Positions 32,463-45,100 are shown, counted from the first letter of the stretch. The stretch: DNA of 64,000 bases from Pyronema omphalodes (GCA_024516155.1 JAJJXM010000036.1:124001-188000), one strand, 5' to 3'. Translations and numbers: made by a program. The notes: a model not told the origin generated them from the letters alone.

Positions 32463-32726
32463 CACTCCCTCGTCTAGGGACGGGTGCTACAAACATAATA
32501 ATAAGGAAAAATAACAATCCATCATAACAGAAAACAAGAACAATACCATGGAAAAATTACCCAATTGTCCATAAAAGAAGAAATGAAAACCCATAAGAAA
32601 CAACCCAAGTAAAGCAAAACCCAATTCAATCATCATTATCATCAGCAATCAGCAGCCATACGTTCAATCACCAACACACACTTATTCATTCAACACACAC
32701 ACTTATTCATTCAAAAACCAAATTCA
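32463..32726. other. Copia 3' non-coding segment and polypurine tract
   Basis: A-rich sequence between the pol stop and the 3' LTR, with repeats of CACACACTTATTCATTCA at 32,680-32,715. There is no ORF of note. Confidence 0.5.
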
Positions 32727-35700
32727 TTAACCATAACTATCACTCAGCATTTCCATCCCTAGAAGTTTCACGGCCAACGCGTGTGTTGGTCCGGGGAGCG
32801 GTTTAGTAAGGACATCTGTGACATTTTCTTTGGACGCAATGTATTCAATGATACCGTTGCTTTTCGAGCTTCGTCGATCGAGTCGTGAAACTTCACATCG
32901 ATGTGTTTTGTTATCGCCTTGATGACACTGGTCTGAAGGAGGCGACGTGCTCCCATGTTGTCGCAACGGACCGAGATCGGCACTTTTTTATCCCAGGCTT
33001 CGGTGTCGTCCATCAATAGGTGGAACCAGATCGCTTCACGGGTAGCATTGCTGCATGCAATGTACTCTGCTTCGAGGGTGGAGAGGGCGATGACGGATTG
33101 CTTCTTGGAGCTCCAGTGGATCGGCCCGTCTGCTCCCTGCGCAAGGACTACGCACCCCCCGACGCTTTTCCGATCGGCCGTACTGCCGGCCCAGTCGCTG
33201 TCGGAGAAGAGTCGCAAACAGTCCTGCGATATGTCATGGTTACACTTGTAGATTATCGATAAACTTTTCGTTCCTTTTGAGTATCGGATGACCCTCTTAG
33301 CGGCGGTCATGTGCATGGATAGGGGCGACTGATTGTATCGGCTGAGGGCAGTCACCGCAAATGCAATGTCAGGACGATTTCCGATCGCTGCGTACATCAG
33401 TGATCCGACCATTGATAGATACAGGCGTTTTTGCAGTTCATCAGTGGTCTTGTCTTCGTAGTCAGTATTCTCAAGATCAACGTGAATGTCCATCGGGGAA
33501 GCGGTGGGTGCGGCCTCAAGAAGACCATATCTGGCAATCACCCCCTCAATGTAATGCTTCTGGAAGATAGCAATGCTTCCGTCAGGTAAGTATTCTAGTT
33601 CGAGGCCAAGAAAACGAGTCGCTTTTCCGAGATCTGTCATTTTGAAGCGAGCACTGAGGGCCTTCTTGATGTTGTCGCCCATCCTTTGTTTGGTGAGATT
33701 GAAGATCAAGATATCGTCGACATATGAGAGTAGAAATTTGTCCTTCATGAGGTAGAAATTGGAGTCGGCGTGCACCTGTCGGAAACCTTGCTTCATGAGG
33801 AAGTCATTGATCTGGGCCCACCATAACCGGGGCGCCTGTTTTAGGCTGTACAGGGCTTTCAACAGGCGGACAGTTGATGTTTTTGATAGGTGTTTATCGA
33901 GCCATTCGGTACCGGGAGGCATGGACATAAAAGTTGTGTCGTTGTCAATGGCTGGGTCGAGGAAAGCTGTGACAACATCCATGTGATCAACTGACCACCC
34001 CCTGGTTGCAGATAAGCGTAGCAGGTAACGTAGAGTACTTAACTCGGAGACAGGTGCATAGGTCTTATCGTAATCAATTCCTGGAACTTGCTCGTGACCT
34101 TTTATAACCAGTCGGGCCTTGAACTTCGTGCTTCCGTCAATGTTGCATTTGGTCTTGTAAATCCATCGACATTTCAAAGGCCTGCATCCAAACGGAACAG
34201 TGATGCCGTTGTAAGATGTTTGCTTGTCGGATGCATCAGCCGATGACACTGGTCGGAGAGGCTCTGCATTGTTATCTGATTTGAAGGCCTGGAAGGTTTC
34301 GTTTATCAGTAAAGAATTCCATTCTTCCTGCATCACATTTCTCCAGTTGTCCCGGTCGGCGCTCTTCATGGCTGCAGTGTATGAGGTCAGGTCGCCGTCA
34401 GGCAGATCAGGACCTATGGCCCCGTCGGGATCGTCTAGAGTTGCTTTCGCGAGAAATGCCGAGGCCAGTGCCTCGTCAATATCAATGTCTTGGTAGTGGG
34501 ACTTGTTTAGTTTGTTGGCCTTCAGTCGCTCGTCGCGTAGGGACAGTGATTTTATGTCATTGGAAGCATCTGAGAATTCGAATGTTAGTTCAAAGAAGTG
34601 AACATCTGAGCAGTAGAGGAAGAAATTGAGAAACAAGGGAATGCAGTAGACAGTGATTCCGTGGCAGAATCGCGTGACGAGATGCACAGCGGAGTGTTAT
34701 TCGGAGACATTTTTCCAGGATAAATATCCTTGAACTGTTGATAATCAGTGTGTGGCATATGTGCCTAACAAGAGCAGTCCGGACAGCATGGAGGCTGATC
34801 GGGACAGTGACATTTAAGACAAAATTGTCAATATATAATCAGAGTGATGTAGCATGAAGGCTGGTGCGACTCGAGGAAGATGTGATGAAAATATACCGTG
34901 TGGCAGTGAAAGGTCCTACAGCGGTGTCATGAAAAATTGGGGTGGTCATTGGTACATACTCTGTATGGGGGCGTCTATCTCATGTGATATGAGTGCTGAC
35001 GCATTCTCATCACCCCCTTCAATTGTATCAGGGGAACAGTCGGATATTGCATTGATGATTTCCTCTGATGTATTGGGGCGTCCTTCGGAATCGAAGGCAT
35101 TATTGTCCTCCAAGAAGACGACGTTGGAAGCGCGCACGACAGAACGTGAATTGAAGTCATAGATGCGCCAAATCTTTGATGAATCCGTGTATCCAACCAT
35201 CATGCTGTGTGATGCGTGTGAGCGCCAGTTCTTGTCTGTCCTCTGCTCCTTCGGTATATGTTTGAAGACCGTGCAACGGAATCTTCGAAGGTGCAGCAGC
35301 TGAGGCGGTCTGTGAAACAGAGCCTCATGAGGACTTAGCCAACCTTTGAGCGTCCTAGTCGGAGATATTGAATGAAGATGTACCGCTGTGTTGACAGCCT
35401 CAGCCCAGAAGCAATGAGGAACTTGGGCATCTATTAACATGGAACGTGCTTTGCCGTTGATCGTCTGAATGAATATTTTGGCTGTTCCGTTTTTATGCTG
35501 TGTGAAAGGTGGAGAGGGTTCGAAGGAGATGCCGCTTTTCGCGAGGAAAGAACGGAACTGTTGGTTATTAAAATCCCCTGTGCCATTATCACACCTGAAA
35601 CGATGAATTTCATGTCCTTAAGATTCAATCCACGCTTTGTATTCTTGGAATACCGGTAGTACCGCGTCTGTGGATCTTGATTTCAGAAAATATACCTTGG

Positions 35701-36684
35701 CGAACAGACTGAAGTTTTCAATATAGATAATACAATAACGTCGTTGGCTGATCGAGGGAGTCGACATCGGGCCGCAGACATCTGAGTGGACAAGTTCAAA
35801 GGGCTTGCTCACACATTCAGTTGGTGTTCCGATAAAGGACTGCCCATTCTTGGCTTGTATGCAAGTCGTACAGGTGTGAGAATGATCTAAGGTCGTGGTT
35901 TTATCGGTTGAATTAATAATTTTGGATAGGGATTCAGTATTGAGGTGGGCCAGTCTTCTGTGCCACATCTCGGAATTGCTTGTCGGCTCAAGGCGGAAAG
36001 AGTGTTTGTGTGCTGTCCGAAGACTTTTGTTGCTTGGACGCGTTCAATCAATGTCTGAACTGATTCGTTGAGTAGACAATGTTGTTGTTCAGGTCGATGA
36101 GGGAATAGAGTTTATGTCGACGCCTGCACCAGATCGAGTGGTTATCAGGGCGTCGTGGTCCTCGTTCATAGCGTCCGCTGTCCACCTGTAAAGATTGTCC
36201 TGCATGTGAGCGACAATGATGGTTCTGGAGGTCTTGTCTTTGACAGTACAAGAACCATCCGCCATAGTGATTTGCCACCCCCTTTTATCGAAGAGGGGCA
36301 GAGAGAAAAGGGAGAGTCGGCACGTGGAGACGTATCACGCAGAAATTTGAAAAAGATTATCAAGGATTATTTTTCCATAGGTGTTGGTGGTGACTGTACT
36401 GTTGTCACCTAAACGAATATTAATAGACTTGCAAGTAGCTAAGGAATCAGTGAGAAAAGCAGATTTATCATTACAAAAATGGTGCGTTGCACCAGAATCG
36501 AGCACCCAGGTATGAGTCTCAGCGGACGAGTCAGTGGCGATCAGGACTTGCGCTGTTAGGGAGGTGCTGAAGTTCCCGAGTCAAATGCCAAGTTCAGTGT
36601 TGTCCAGTTCGGTGATTTTCGCACTGGATCGCAGCGTATACCGCTCGCGTATGGCGGTCGCCGAAGATCTTAGTTTGCACTCTG
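32727..36684 (-). pseudogene. Copia pol: protease, integrase, RT, RNase H (broken)
   Basis: Minus-strand order: protease with WVLDSGATHHFC (36,491-36,499 is the DSG codon triplet); integrase with MWHRRLAHLN, CTTCIQAKNG and HSDVCGPM; a stop at 35,632; then RCDNGTGDF and an altered third motif (HKNGTAKIFIQTI, Lys where the catalytic Glu of the AER motif is expected). RT has CRWIYKTK, VDHMDVVTAFL and the catalytic YVDD (33,712-33,723). RNase H has LFSDSDWAG and ALSTLEAEYIA. The last 45 residues (ASKENVTDVLTKPLPG) are in another frame after a break near 32,885. Several stops separate the pieces. Confidence 0.88.
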
Positions 36685-37494
36685 TCAATACGTGCCCCTT
36701 TTTGGTACAGTAGTGGCATTGGACGCTTCCTTCTTCGGAGTCTTTGCAGGTCTAGACGGTCCGGCGCTTGAAGATGCTGCGCGTTTGTTCGTGTTTCGAT
36801 TGGCGTAGCATTCTCTAGTGTAGTGGCTGGAGCGTTTGCAGTGGTCGCACCACTTTGTCGTGGCGGCATGTGCCTCTCCACTTGGGGATCGTACGGTGGG
36901 CTCCGACATATGTTCGTGATCGTGTAGGATTTTCTGGAGCTCGTCAACCGCGATATTGTCTAGCTTCGCCAGCTCGTGTTTGGTGACTCCGTAGGAGTCG
37001 GGGACATTCGCAATTACATAGTTCACCAGCGCAGTGTCACTGATGTCTAGGACTGTTCCAGTGAGCGGAGCCTGGATGTTTAGGAGATCAGTAATCCATT
37101 TGGACATGGATTGACCGGGGTTAGGTTTTGATCTGCAGAACTTAATCCAGAGATTCCGTCTTCCTGAATTTGATTTAGAGTTGTCAAATCGAGCCTCGAG
37201 TTTAAGCCACATCTCGCTTGGGTTGTCCAGTCCGGTAATATCCCTGCGACAGGTGATGTCACAGTGATCAAAGATGAGTTGAGTGGCCCTGGCAGCCCTC
37301 TCGTCGAAATACTGGCGATCTCTCGCAGCCTGTTGACTGGTCCCTCCAGGGGGGCGCGTCTCCTTGCCGTTCACGATATTCCAGGCGCTTTTTCCAGCCA
37401 AGATGAAGTGGATGGGGTCCTTCCATTGTGCATAGTTGGCCACCGTCAGGATGGGGCACTTAAGGGTGGTCGGCTCCTGACCCTCGTTGGACAT
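36685..37494 (-). CDS. Copia gag with CCHC knuckle
   Basis: ATG 37,494 opens a 269-residue protein. It has the copia-type gag fold (NYAQWKDPIHFIL near the start, EMWLKLEARFD, LPxSY-like NVPDSYGVTKHEL) and one knuckle, CDHCKRSSHYTREC, near residue 222. It ends before the protease frame. It is open throughout, although pol is not. Confidence 0.85.
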   Translation of the reverse strand: MSNEGQEPTTLKCPILTVANYAQWKDPIHFILAGKSAWNIVNGKETRPPGGTSQQAARDRQYFDERAARATQLIFDHCDITCRRDITGLDNPSEMWLKLEARFDNSKSNSGRRNLWIKFCRSKPNPGQSMSKWITDLLNIQAPLTGTVLDISDTALVNYVIANVPDSYGVTKHELAKLDNIAVDELQKILHDHEHMSEPTVRSPSGEAHAATTKWCDHCKRSSHYTRECYANRNTNKRAASSSAGPSRPAKTPKKEASNATTVPKRGTY

Positions 37495-37583
37495 CGTGGG
37501 TGTAATTAAAATTAAAAGGGGAAAGAGTAAATATGAGAGTCAATAAGTAGTAACGAGTGGAGATAAGTGCAGCGGTAACGCAA

Positions 37584-37595
37584 GGGCTCATAACC
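37584..37595 (-). other. Copia primer binding site for a half initiator-Met tRNA
   Basis: The plus strand reads GGGCTCATAACC directly next to the LTR. This is the initiator-tRNA-Met anticodon stem-loop, so the minus-strand primer site pairs with it and not with the tRNA 3' end. The same priming mode is known for Drosophila copia and yeast Ty5. Confidence 0.75.
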
Positions 37596-37754
37596 TGTCG
37601 AAGGTCACGCTGGCACGAGGAGAAGAAAGGGTGGAGGTGGAGACCAAGTGTATTAAGGAGCGTAAAGAGAGGAGACAGGAACGGGAAAGCGAGTGCCTAT
37701 ACATAGAGTGGTCCACCTCCACCTAAGCACTAGGGCCATAGGCGCACTTCAACA
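37596..37754 (-). repeat. 5' LTR of the copia element
   Basis: Same ends and length as the LTR at 32,304-32,462, followed by CGAAG. Confidence 0.93.
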
Positions 37755-37759
37755 CGAAG

Positions 37760-38040
37760 GTACATTTGTATTTCATTAGTTTAGTATGCAATCAATTATC
37801 TATCTACACAATCCTATCCACACGCGGAAGTCTCATCGTTCAACTAGTGAACACACACCCAGCCCTTTTCCCACCTCCGTATCCATTCCATTTACTTCCC
37901 CCTTCCATCTACTTACCCATTCCCCAACGAATAACCATCCCCGACGTCCATACTGAAGGCAACGCTGCAGGGACATCCTGTGTACGAGGTAAGTGCTGCC
38001 TGAGCCCGTGACTAACTTACCAAGAGGTCCAGAGCCGAAC
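37760..38040 (+). repeat. 3' LTR of G3, continuation after copia
   Basis: By position this resumes the G3 LTR split at 32,303. It is pyrimidine-rich. The true LTR end cannot be fixed because no second copy is present; a GGTAAGT/ACTTACC inverted pair lies near 37,987-38,020. Confidence 0.4.
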
Positions 38041-38079
38041 CCGATTGCATAGCAGTCCGACTGTTGTATCGCCTGTCAT

Positions 38080-38640
38080 CCGCATGTAGCTGTGGGTCTT
38101 GACATGCAGTGTGCCCATGGTTTCCCATGAAGGGCATCAGCTATTGCATTTGCATGGCCTCGGAGGCCTCCCACAGCAAAGGCTACACGTTGTCTGGGAG
38201 TGGCGTAGCGTCCCTGGCCACTAAGGTTCTTGAGGCATAGGAGGGTATTGATTGCTCGGAGTTCGCCCCGGGAGGCTTAGTACAAAGGTGCATCGGGGGG
38301 TTCCACGCGCTGGGCTGCAGGCTGTGGGGAAGCAACAATGCGGTTGATGATCTCACGGTGTCTGGTAAGTGTAGCTTCGGCAGCATTGGCCCGAGCAGTG
38401 TCTTCAGCCAAGGCTGGTTTGTTAGAATCAACGACAGGTTCTGGTGTGGGGTCAGACAAGACATAGTCAGGGCTGTTAAGAACATGGCTACATAGTTCGC
38501 GGACATAGGCAACAGGGCCAACTGTGGGGTTGATGTCAGTAACAGTGGAAGCTGCTTGGATTCTAGCCCAGAGGATGTCGGTGAAGTTTTTGTGAACAGG
38601 TATGGTTCAGTAGCAGGGTACAAAGACAGTAAGGGTAAAC
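38080..38640 (-). pseudogene. Unrecognised coding remnant
   Basis: One minus-strand frame reads NFTDILWARIQAASTVTD, then VAYVRELCSHVLNSPDY, NAAEATLTRHREIINRIVAS, a TAG, GRYATPRQRVAFAVGGLRGH and ends TATCG-stop. The composition looks protein-like through about 190 codons with one internal stop. I do not recognise the family. An association with the LTR-like stretch to its right is only a possibility. Confidence 0.4.
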
Positions 38641-39983
38641 AAGATTGAGCTGGAGTTTCAGGAGGTTGAGGGTACTTGAGATTTCCACAGAATTGCTAGA
38701 CAGGTGTATTCTTTGGGGAGCTGGAGGGCGATCTGGCTGACTTCATAGTTGGAGGTTAGAATTCCAAATCCAAGAACAGGTGTTCTGGACGGGATAAGGC
38801 ACGTTCGAATTGGCAGACCCAAGCAACTTTATTCATGAACAATGAGTACAAAACGTGGTTATCTTGACTGGCAGTGTTAGGTATTGTTCAAACTCGCACG
38901 CCAAGATCCGAATACACAGCAGCAACTCGGCAAGGAAAAAGACACACTTGGTGATGTTGTTCTGGAGATCAATGTCCATGCAGTGCATAGGTTGGATATT
39001 TGTTCGACAGAAGGTATTGTAACGGGTCAGGCTCGAGGAAAAGTCCCAGGTACGTGGTGTGCATGACACAGAACAGGAACAGGAACGTAGAGAAACAGGA
39101 GGAGATACTGGAAGGAGAAGGCGGAGGTTGTTATCAAGACAAGACTAGAGGAGGAGGTGTTGTCCAGGTAACTGGATTGCTAACTGAACAAGACGTTCTG
39201 TGAAGAAGAAAGGAAAGGAAAAAGACAGAGTAGAGGGGAAGCCCTCCTGTTATACACGAATTGTCCCAAGAACAACCCAAACCCTGATAGGGTTCTTGCC
39301 GAAGCCAAAAACCTAAACATAGAAGCCAAGAACCTCATGCATGTGAAAACAAAGTGACGCTTATGCTGATGAAACAAACCAAGTTAACTAAAACAGGAAA
39401 GGAAGGTGATAGAGAGAGGATAGACTAGTGCGTTGAGGAAGCGAGGGCGGCTGGGCTGGTGTTGACATATGCCCTGGCGCAGCCTTGCGGCTGGGTTGTA
39501 TGGCTGTGGAGGCTAAGCCTTTGCGGAACACAGGCGATGATGCTGGAGCCGTGAAAGGGAGTGACAAGCCAAGATGATAGGGGACTGCTGCGGACTTGGA
39601 CAGTAGTGAATTGTAGGACTGGATTGATTGATACAAGACATTGCATACGAAATCTAACTACAGGGCAAAATCTTGACCATTGATGTTTTCCCAATTTTCT
39701 CTTTTCCCGCCCTCATATCTTTCACTGCTTCTTCCTTTCATCCTGTGCCTTCTCATTCCCTATCCAGGCTGCTCCTATCCTGACTTCGCCCTTCCTCCTT
39801 CCCCTTGTTTCCTAACCTCCTATGCCAGTCGCTTATCGTTTTCACCTTTGTCCCTACTTCCTATCCTCACTTCCGTAGCTTCCTGTTCCTTCCCTGATCC
39901 CTCATATCCATCCTCCGTTCCTGCTTCCTACTTCCCTTCCTTCCCTCCATTGTCCTCGTCTTCTCCCCTAATCCTTCAAGGTA
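38641..39983. other. No gene recognised; possible LTR-like segment then pyrimidine-rich spacer
   Basis: A stretch from TGTTCTGG (38,782) to CTAACTACA (39,662) has TG...CA ends and would be oriented minus, next to the coding remnant at 38,080-38,640. The boundaries are speculative. 39,680-39,983 is pyrimidine-rich and continues on the other side of the MITE. Confidence 0.25.
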
Positions 39984-39985
39984 TA

Positions 39986-40482
39986 TGGTGCCGGACACTT
40001 AGTCGAGGTAGCGTGACAGGGGTCACCGAGCAGAATAACACCCCCCCACGCCAAAACTTTCAGCACCTCGCGACAAGAAAAAGAGTTTCTAAAAACTTAT
40101 AATAATGATAGAGTAAAAGTCAGAGAACAATTATTATTAATTCCGGTGCGATTTGGATGCGTGGTTGTGGCTCTGAAAACTTTGGAAGATCACCTGTTTT
40201 TAGGTGTGGGCAGGGTGAGTTCGACCGCATCAATAGGTGCATAAAATGCAGCTCAATTGAACACCATACCTATTTAGGACTAGTTTTTCCGAGTGATAAT
40301 ACATGATGACATACAATCATATCATGATTCATCGGTCGATGCTTAGTAAGTACGAGTGATATCAAATGATGTCATACAAAATGCATCATTATTCATCACT
40401 CGGTGCTTAGTAAGGGTGAGTTGCAAATTGGACATTTGCCAAGCCTTGCCAAGGCGCTACCTCGACTAAGTGTCCGGCACCA
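39986..40482. mobile_element. Fot1/mariner-like MITE with TA duplication
   Basis: The ends are perfect 28-bp inverted repeats beginning TGGTGCCGGACACTTAGTCG, each flanked by TA (39,984-39,985 and 40,483-40,484). The 497-bp interior has no ORF. It contains two imperfect roughly 63-base direct repeats ending GCTTAGTAAG (about 40,290-40,422). The pyrimidine-rich host sequence continues on both sides. Confidence 0.88.
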
Positions 40483-40484
40483 TA

Positions 40485-41296
40485 CCTCCCTTTTCTCCCT
40501 ATCCGTTCCTAATTCCTTCTCCAACTATCTTCTATCTTCCCTTCCCTCGTTACTCCGAAGTTTCTCCTCCGATATCTCCTTTTCCTATCTCTTATCCTTT
40601 TCTAGTTATTTCTTATTGTTTTCTTTCTTAGTCTCACATGTGGTATTCTCTGGCCGTGACAATTCAGTCTTGATCCGGTATTATCTCCCTTTGTCACTGT
40701 GTGTTCAGAACTTGCATTTTCATTGCCCACTCAACCCTGTGCCATGTATTTACAACATTATACTCTATGCTTTTTCCTTCACGATGTTTCACAATCCAGG
40801 ACCTATTCGGACCTCCAGTAGGGTAAGAGCAGATATCTCTGTACCTTAAATCACGGCGGAATATCATTTATCCAGGCACCGTCTAGGATGTTCACTTGCC
40901 AAGTACACGGAGCTGAACTGGGGAAGCTCTCACGGAACAATACGCATATTCTGGGCTTGTGGATGCCCTCTGATCTTAGACCGCTGATGTCTTCAACGGG
41001 AAGTATTAACTAGGCTTTTGGACTGTCACAGTGCAATGTCAACATATGACCACAGCTTTTGAACCATCTATCTCATTGAGAGGCATAAGGTTAGCGGTCA
41101 AGAATGAAGTTGAATATAACGAAATTCTTCCAGCTTTTTGATGTTTATTGTTTACCCACGATATCGAACTAATCGACTACTTTCCCCAGTGATGAAACAT
41201 ATATGACGATACATGCACTCATGTTGTACAGGCCACGAACTAGACATATGATGGCAATACTCCGGTTATTCCCGGACATGCATGGCCAGTGATCAT
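40485..41296. other. No gene recognised
   Basis: A pyrimidine-rich start (40,485-40,640) is followed by AT-rich sequence. I see no ORF, repeat or RNA gene that I can support. Confidence 0.4.
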
Positions 41297-42131
41297 CTAT
41301 GTATGAAAACGTTTCGCTCGAGCACAACGTCTCGCAACCTCTACATCAACCCTTGTGGGCTCGAGCCCCAACTTAAAAGGTCCATTGCTGTTGACAAAGC
41401 AGATATTCTCTGACCCAGATGTAACGTTTTTTCCCACTCCCAACGCACCGAAACGCTGAGCCCGAATTTGCTTCTTGGCCATCTCTTCCTGCTTATTACA
41501 TTGTGATGGGAGAAGTTGATACAAAGGTTGAGAGTGTCCTTGTTTGCCCTTCGTATGGGCAGATTTACCAGAGACGTGTACTCTCTGTCTCTTGTGGTCT
41601 TTTTCAGCTTCGCGATCGTTTGAAGTAGACATTTTTCTTTTTCCCTGGTGAACGGGGCCAGTGTTTCCTGTGATTTTCTCCTGCTGTTCCTCCGCCCATG
41701 TAGCAGCTATAGATCGATACTCAAAGCCATTCTCTTTCTTCTTGACGTAGTGTTCCTTCTCCCAAGTCGCAGCCAGGGAGACGAATTTGAACCCGTTAGG
41801 CTTAGCTTTAATCAGTTCAGCGGGAACGAATGCTAGCTTATTGTCTGCATGATTGAGTTGAATATGTGGATCCGACAAGAGAGAATCGGAGTAGTCGACG
41901 TGGGAAGGGAAATGCATCTCAACTCTACTGGTCGCCGCGGTAGGCTGGGGTACAGTAGGTTCGGGCCCCGGACATTCCTCCTCGTCCCAGCTCGCGGCGA
42001 TCGACTTAAAGCGAAAGCCCGTCTCGGTCACTACTTCTCTGTTTATTCGTTAGCCCGGCTGTTTGACATTGCTGTTGCTTGATTCCGCGGCATATTTGAT
42101 CAGGTTCTTACCTCTTGTCACGGAATGACAT
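41297..42131 (-). CDS. Two-exon protein with three GFxFxSIAAxW repeats
   Basis: Exon 1 is 42,112-42,131 (MSFRDK plus two bases) and exon 2 is 41,297-42,038, total 253 residues. The 73-nt intron has GTAAGA, a CTAAC branch site (42,049-42,053) and AACAG. The first exon is needed because exon 2 has a stop just upstream of its coding sequence and no ATG at its start. The protein has three copies of a short motif: GFRFKSIAASWDEE (residue 14), GFKFVSLAATWEKE (89) and GFEYRSIAATWAEE (111). A basic stretch with KRK and KRQR (around 137-155) could be a bipartite nuclear signal. The C-terminus is basic. There is no signal peptide or membrane segment. I do not recognise the family. Confidence 0.7.
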
Positions 42132-45100
42132 CTCTGCGATAGTACGGATGAGAAAAGGTGGAGACCGGCGATGGTCGGAGGCGCGGTGGTAGTCGGCAGA
42201 CAAGCAAGAGAGAAGATGGAGCGAGATAGAAGACGTGCTTCCTTCGGGCAAAGGGGTTGACAACCATATCCACAATCGCCGAACTGTGACGAGTTCGACA
42301 CACAGTCCTGATTTCAACGGTAGGATGTGTGTCATTCCTTCCGTGGCATACCGTGAGCGGCTAAAACTGGTTACCATATCTCCTACGATCGCGGAAAGTT
42401 GGATAGAGATTTATTCCATGCCTTACAACAACTATCTGGTGACCAGCATCTGTGACAATTTACATCAAGAGTGCACTCCGGCTGCTAACGTGAACAGCGT
42501 GCTCAAATTGTATGAGCTGAACATACAGTTTAAAGCGTGTAAGCGGTTATTTTGGTTTCAAATTCGACTACATCTATCACGCTATCCCGTTACTGAATTG
42601 CGGCGTTTGCGGCTACAACCCAGCGCGCCTAATCCAAGCGAGCAAGTACTGGAACCTGCCTGCAGTTTCACCTTTCATGAAATGCGGGTGCAGTTGCCTC
42701 TCGCGCATGTAATTTGACAAATGATCGGATGTATCACTGATCGCAGACAATCCACCGCGTACAATTGTCGCCGGTAAATTTTTGAAACGATATTTTTTTC
42801 CAATCGCCATAGCCAACCTGGAGTTGCTTTGATATATTTGAAAGGCCTTTTTGCCCCTTTCCTTAGTTTTGATACTTTGCATTCTTGAAAATCTAGGAAG
42901 ATGTCATAAACAAGATTAAATTCGAAGGGGTTTTTTGTCTGACCCGGAAACCCCTAGACGCCATAAATATTGGAAAGGATGTCATGAAATTGACAGGGCA
43001 GAACAAATATTTTGTCATAGCCAGCTTGCCACCCATCGGTTGATAACGGACACGACATCTCACCCGGAGGTAACTACCCCATATATTGCGGAATCTTTTG
43101 GCGGATATTTCCCAGCATATTATGTCCATTCTGCCCTTGGGAGCCGTTGACTACCTCTTTTGGTGAACCCAAATTAGGCTAAAATCTCACGGTTTCATCA
43201 TGTATGACACTATCCTTAGCCCCGATCTTTGAGCTGTACCAAAACGTGAATGCTACCTCATCGATAATATCTGAATCCAAGTCACGAGTTTCTGATTTTA
43301 TTTCCAAGCTGTCAAAGCTTGTTTGTCAGGAGGGCTCTAGTGCGAGGTGGAACTGCCACAGAGTTTTATATCGATGTGGTTTCTCTCACTCTGTTTTTCT
43401 AAGCTCCATTAATGAATTCATTCACCATCCTCCATCTCCATCTTTCAACACAGGTCTTTGCACGTCCCTCATCTCAGACTGTTCGACTGATTCAAGTACA
43501 TGATTCTCAGCCAGTCTGGTTATCTTAGGTCTATAAGGTCTCAATATTATCTAGCCAAACCCCCTAGTTTACACTCTTTTAATACTGCATATTTTGCCAT
43601 AAACGATCTATGAATCAGCAAGTAACGCTCCTCTTGAATCCCCACGTTTTATTTCTGCCTAGAATTCTTTGCTACTCCCGCATTCAATTCCGATGACATC
43701 CGTTTGATTTCACTGCATGCGGTAATGACATTACGGAACCCTGAGATTTCAAGCGTAGCCTTTATACCTCAGCGCACCACAGATTCTACAGACATCACCA
43801 GCCTCTCCACCACACTACGTAGCAAAGCCTGTAGATACGGCGACATCTCATACATATACCTTCTTTTTCATCTACTTCAGCCACTGGGCGCTATCTCCAT
43901 CCTTCACTTACCGTAAACACTGATTATGCACCTCACTGACCAAGATTCTCTAGCGAGTCCTACCTAATCCACTCACCATATCTGCAAATCATTGAAACAG
44001 ATGTAACCAATGACTGAAGGCCACATTCAGCAGCTGAAGCTAAGCATGCACTATCCACGGTGGTGCTGTATTTTTATGTGCGTGCATGCCGCGCGGAAGC
44101 TGCCCTTGCATGAAACCACCCTGGATGCTAAACTTTATAGCTTCACGGCACGACAGATTCGATACCAGACTTTTTCATAGAAGGGACCCTGAATCCGAGT
44201 CATGATCTGGCTTCTACTAGCATTCTTTCTGAGTATTATAGGCTGGGTATCGACGGTGTATATTGCAGCGCCGCATTTATGCATAAGCTACGACAGGTGT
44301 CGACTATAAAGCTGCGCCAAAATGTTCTCCGCACGCTGCAGACTAACTCCCTTACCGCCGGCTCTGATCGGCCCGCAGCCCGGCGGTCATCTGTATCCGT
44401 GTCAGCGCTTTTTACCTGCAAATAACTAGTCTGCCAAGACGCCCTATCAAACTTGTTTGCTATTATATATGTACGTTACGTGCATCAGTCTATGGAACCC
44501 CGCATACGGTGACTCTAACTTTCATAATTTCTGTACAGACCACTTACATAGCAGCATGACATGGTGAAGTTCTTTGTGCTTGTGCTACTTTTTACGGGGC
44601 TGGGGTTGGGGGTGAGGCCTCGGATTGTAGAAGGTTGAACCGATGATGCCTATGTGTGAGCGATGGTCGAGCAAACTGTTCACGCAAATGGCCGAGAGCA
44701 ATTTTTATACTTTGTAAGTACATCCCTTCGAGCATCCAACACGGTCAGTATCAATTATAATAATACAAACATATTAACCCCACTTATACTTGCTCGGATA
44801 AGAGTGTTTATCAATCGATGTTGAGATCATCTAAGCAATCCCATGATCCTTACGAACCGGCTACACGAAATTCTCCGGAACTAAATTGAAACATCCTTGT
44901 AACCCGATAGTTTGGATAAACACTACGTAATCGCGACACGCGATATCACACGAGCCTATAAACAAGGCACATATGTACGAGACACAGCTGCGAAATAAGC
45001 GCAACGAATCAGAAAATTGTGATAAAGATACATCTACTACTTCATCATCGCGGAATCGGAAACTTCCCCTCACGGTCCTACATATATGTGTGCGTGTGTG

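Larger units (their letters stand above)
32304..37754 (-). mobile_element. Ty1/copia element with both LTRs and target duplication
   Basis: It is bounded by two 159-bp LTRs and by CGAAG on both sides (32,299-32,303 and 37,755-37,759), 5,451 bp in all. On the minus strand it carries gag, protease, integrase, RT and RNase H in copia order. The LTRs differ at about 11 of 159 positions, so the insertion is not recent. The coding region is broken in several places. Confidence 0.95.

Noticed and set aside
42235..42717. 160-codon plus-strand frame
   Set aside because: It starts with GTG, has no domain and overlaps the upstream side of the spliced gene. It may be chance.
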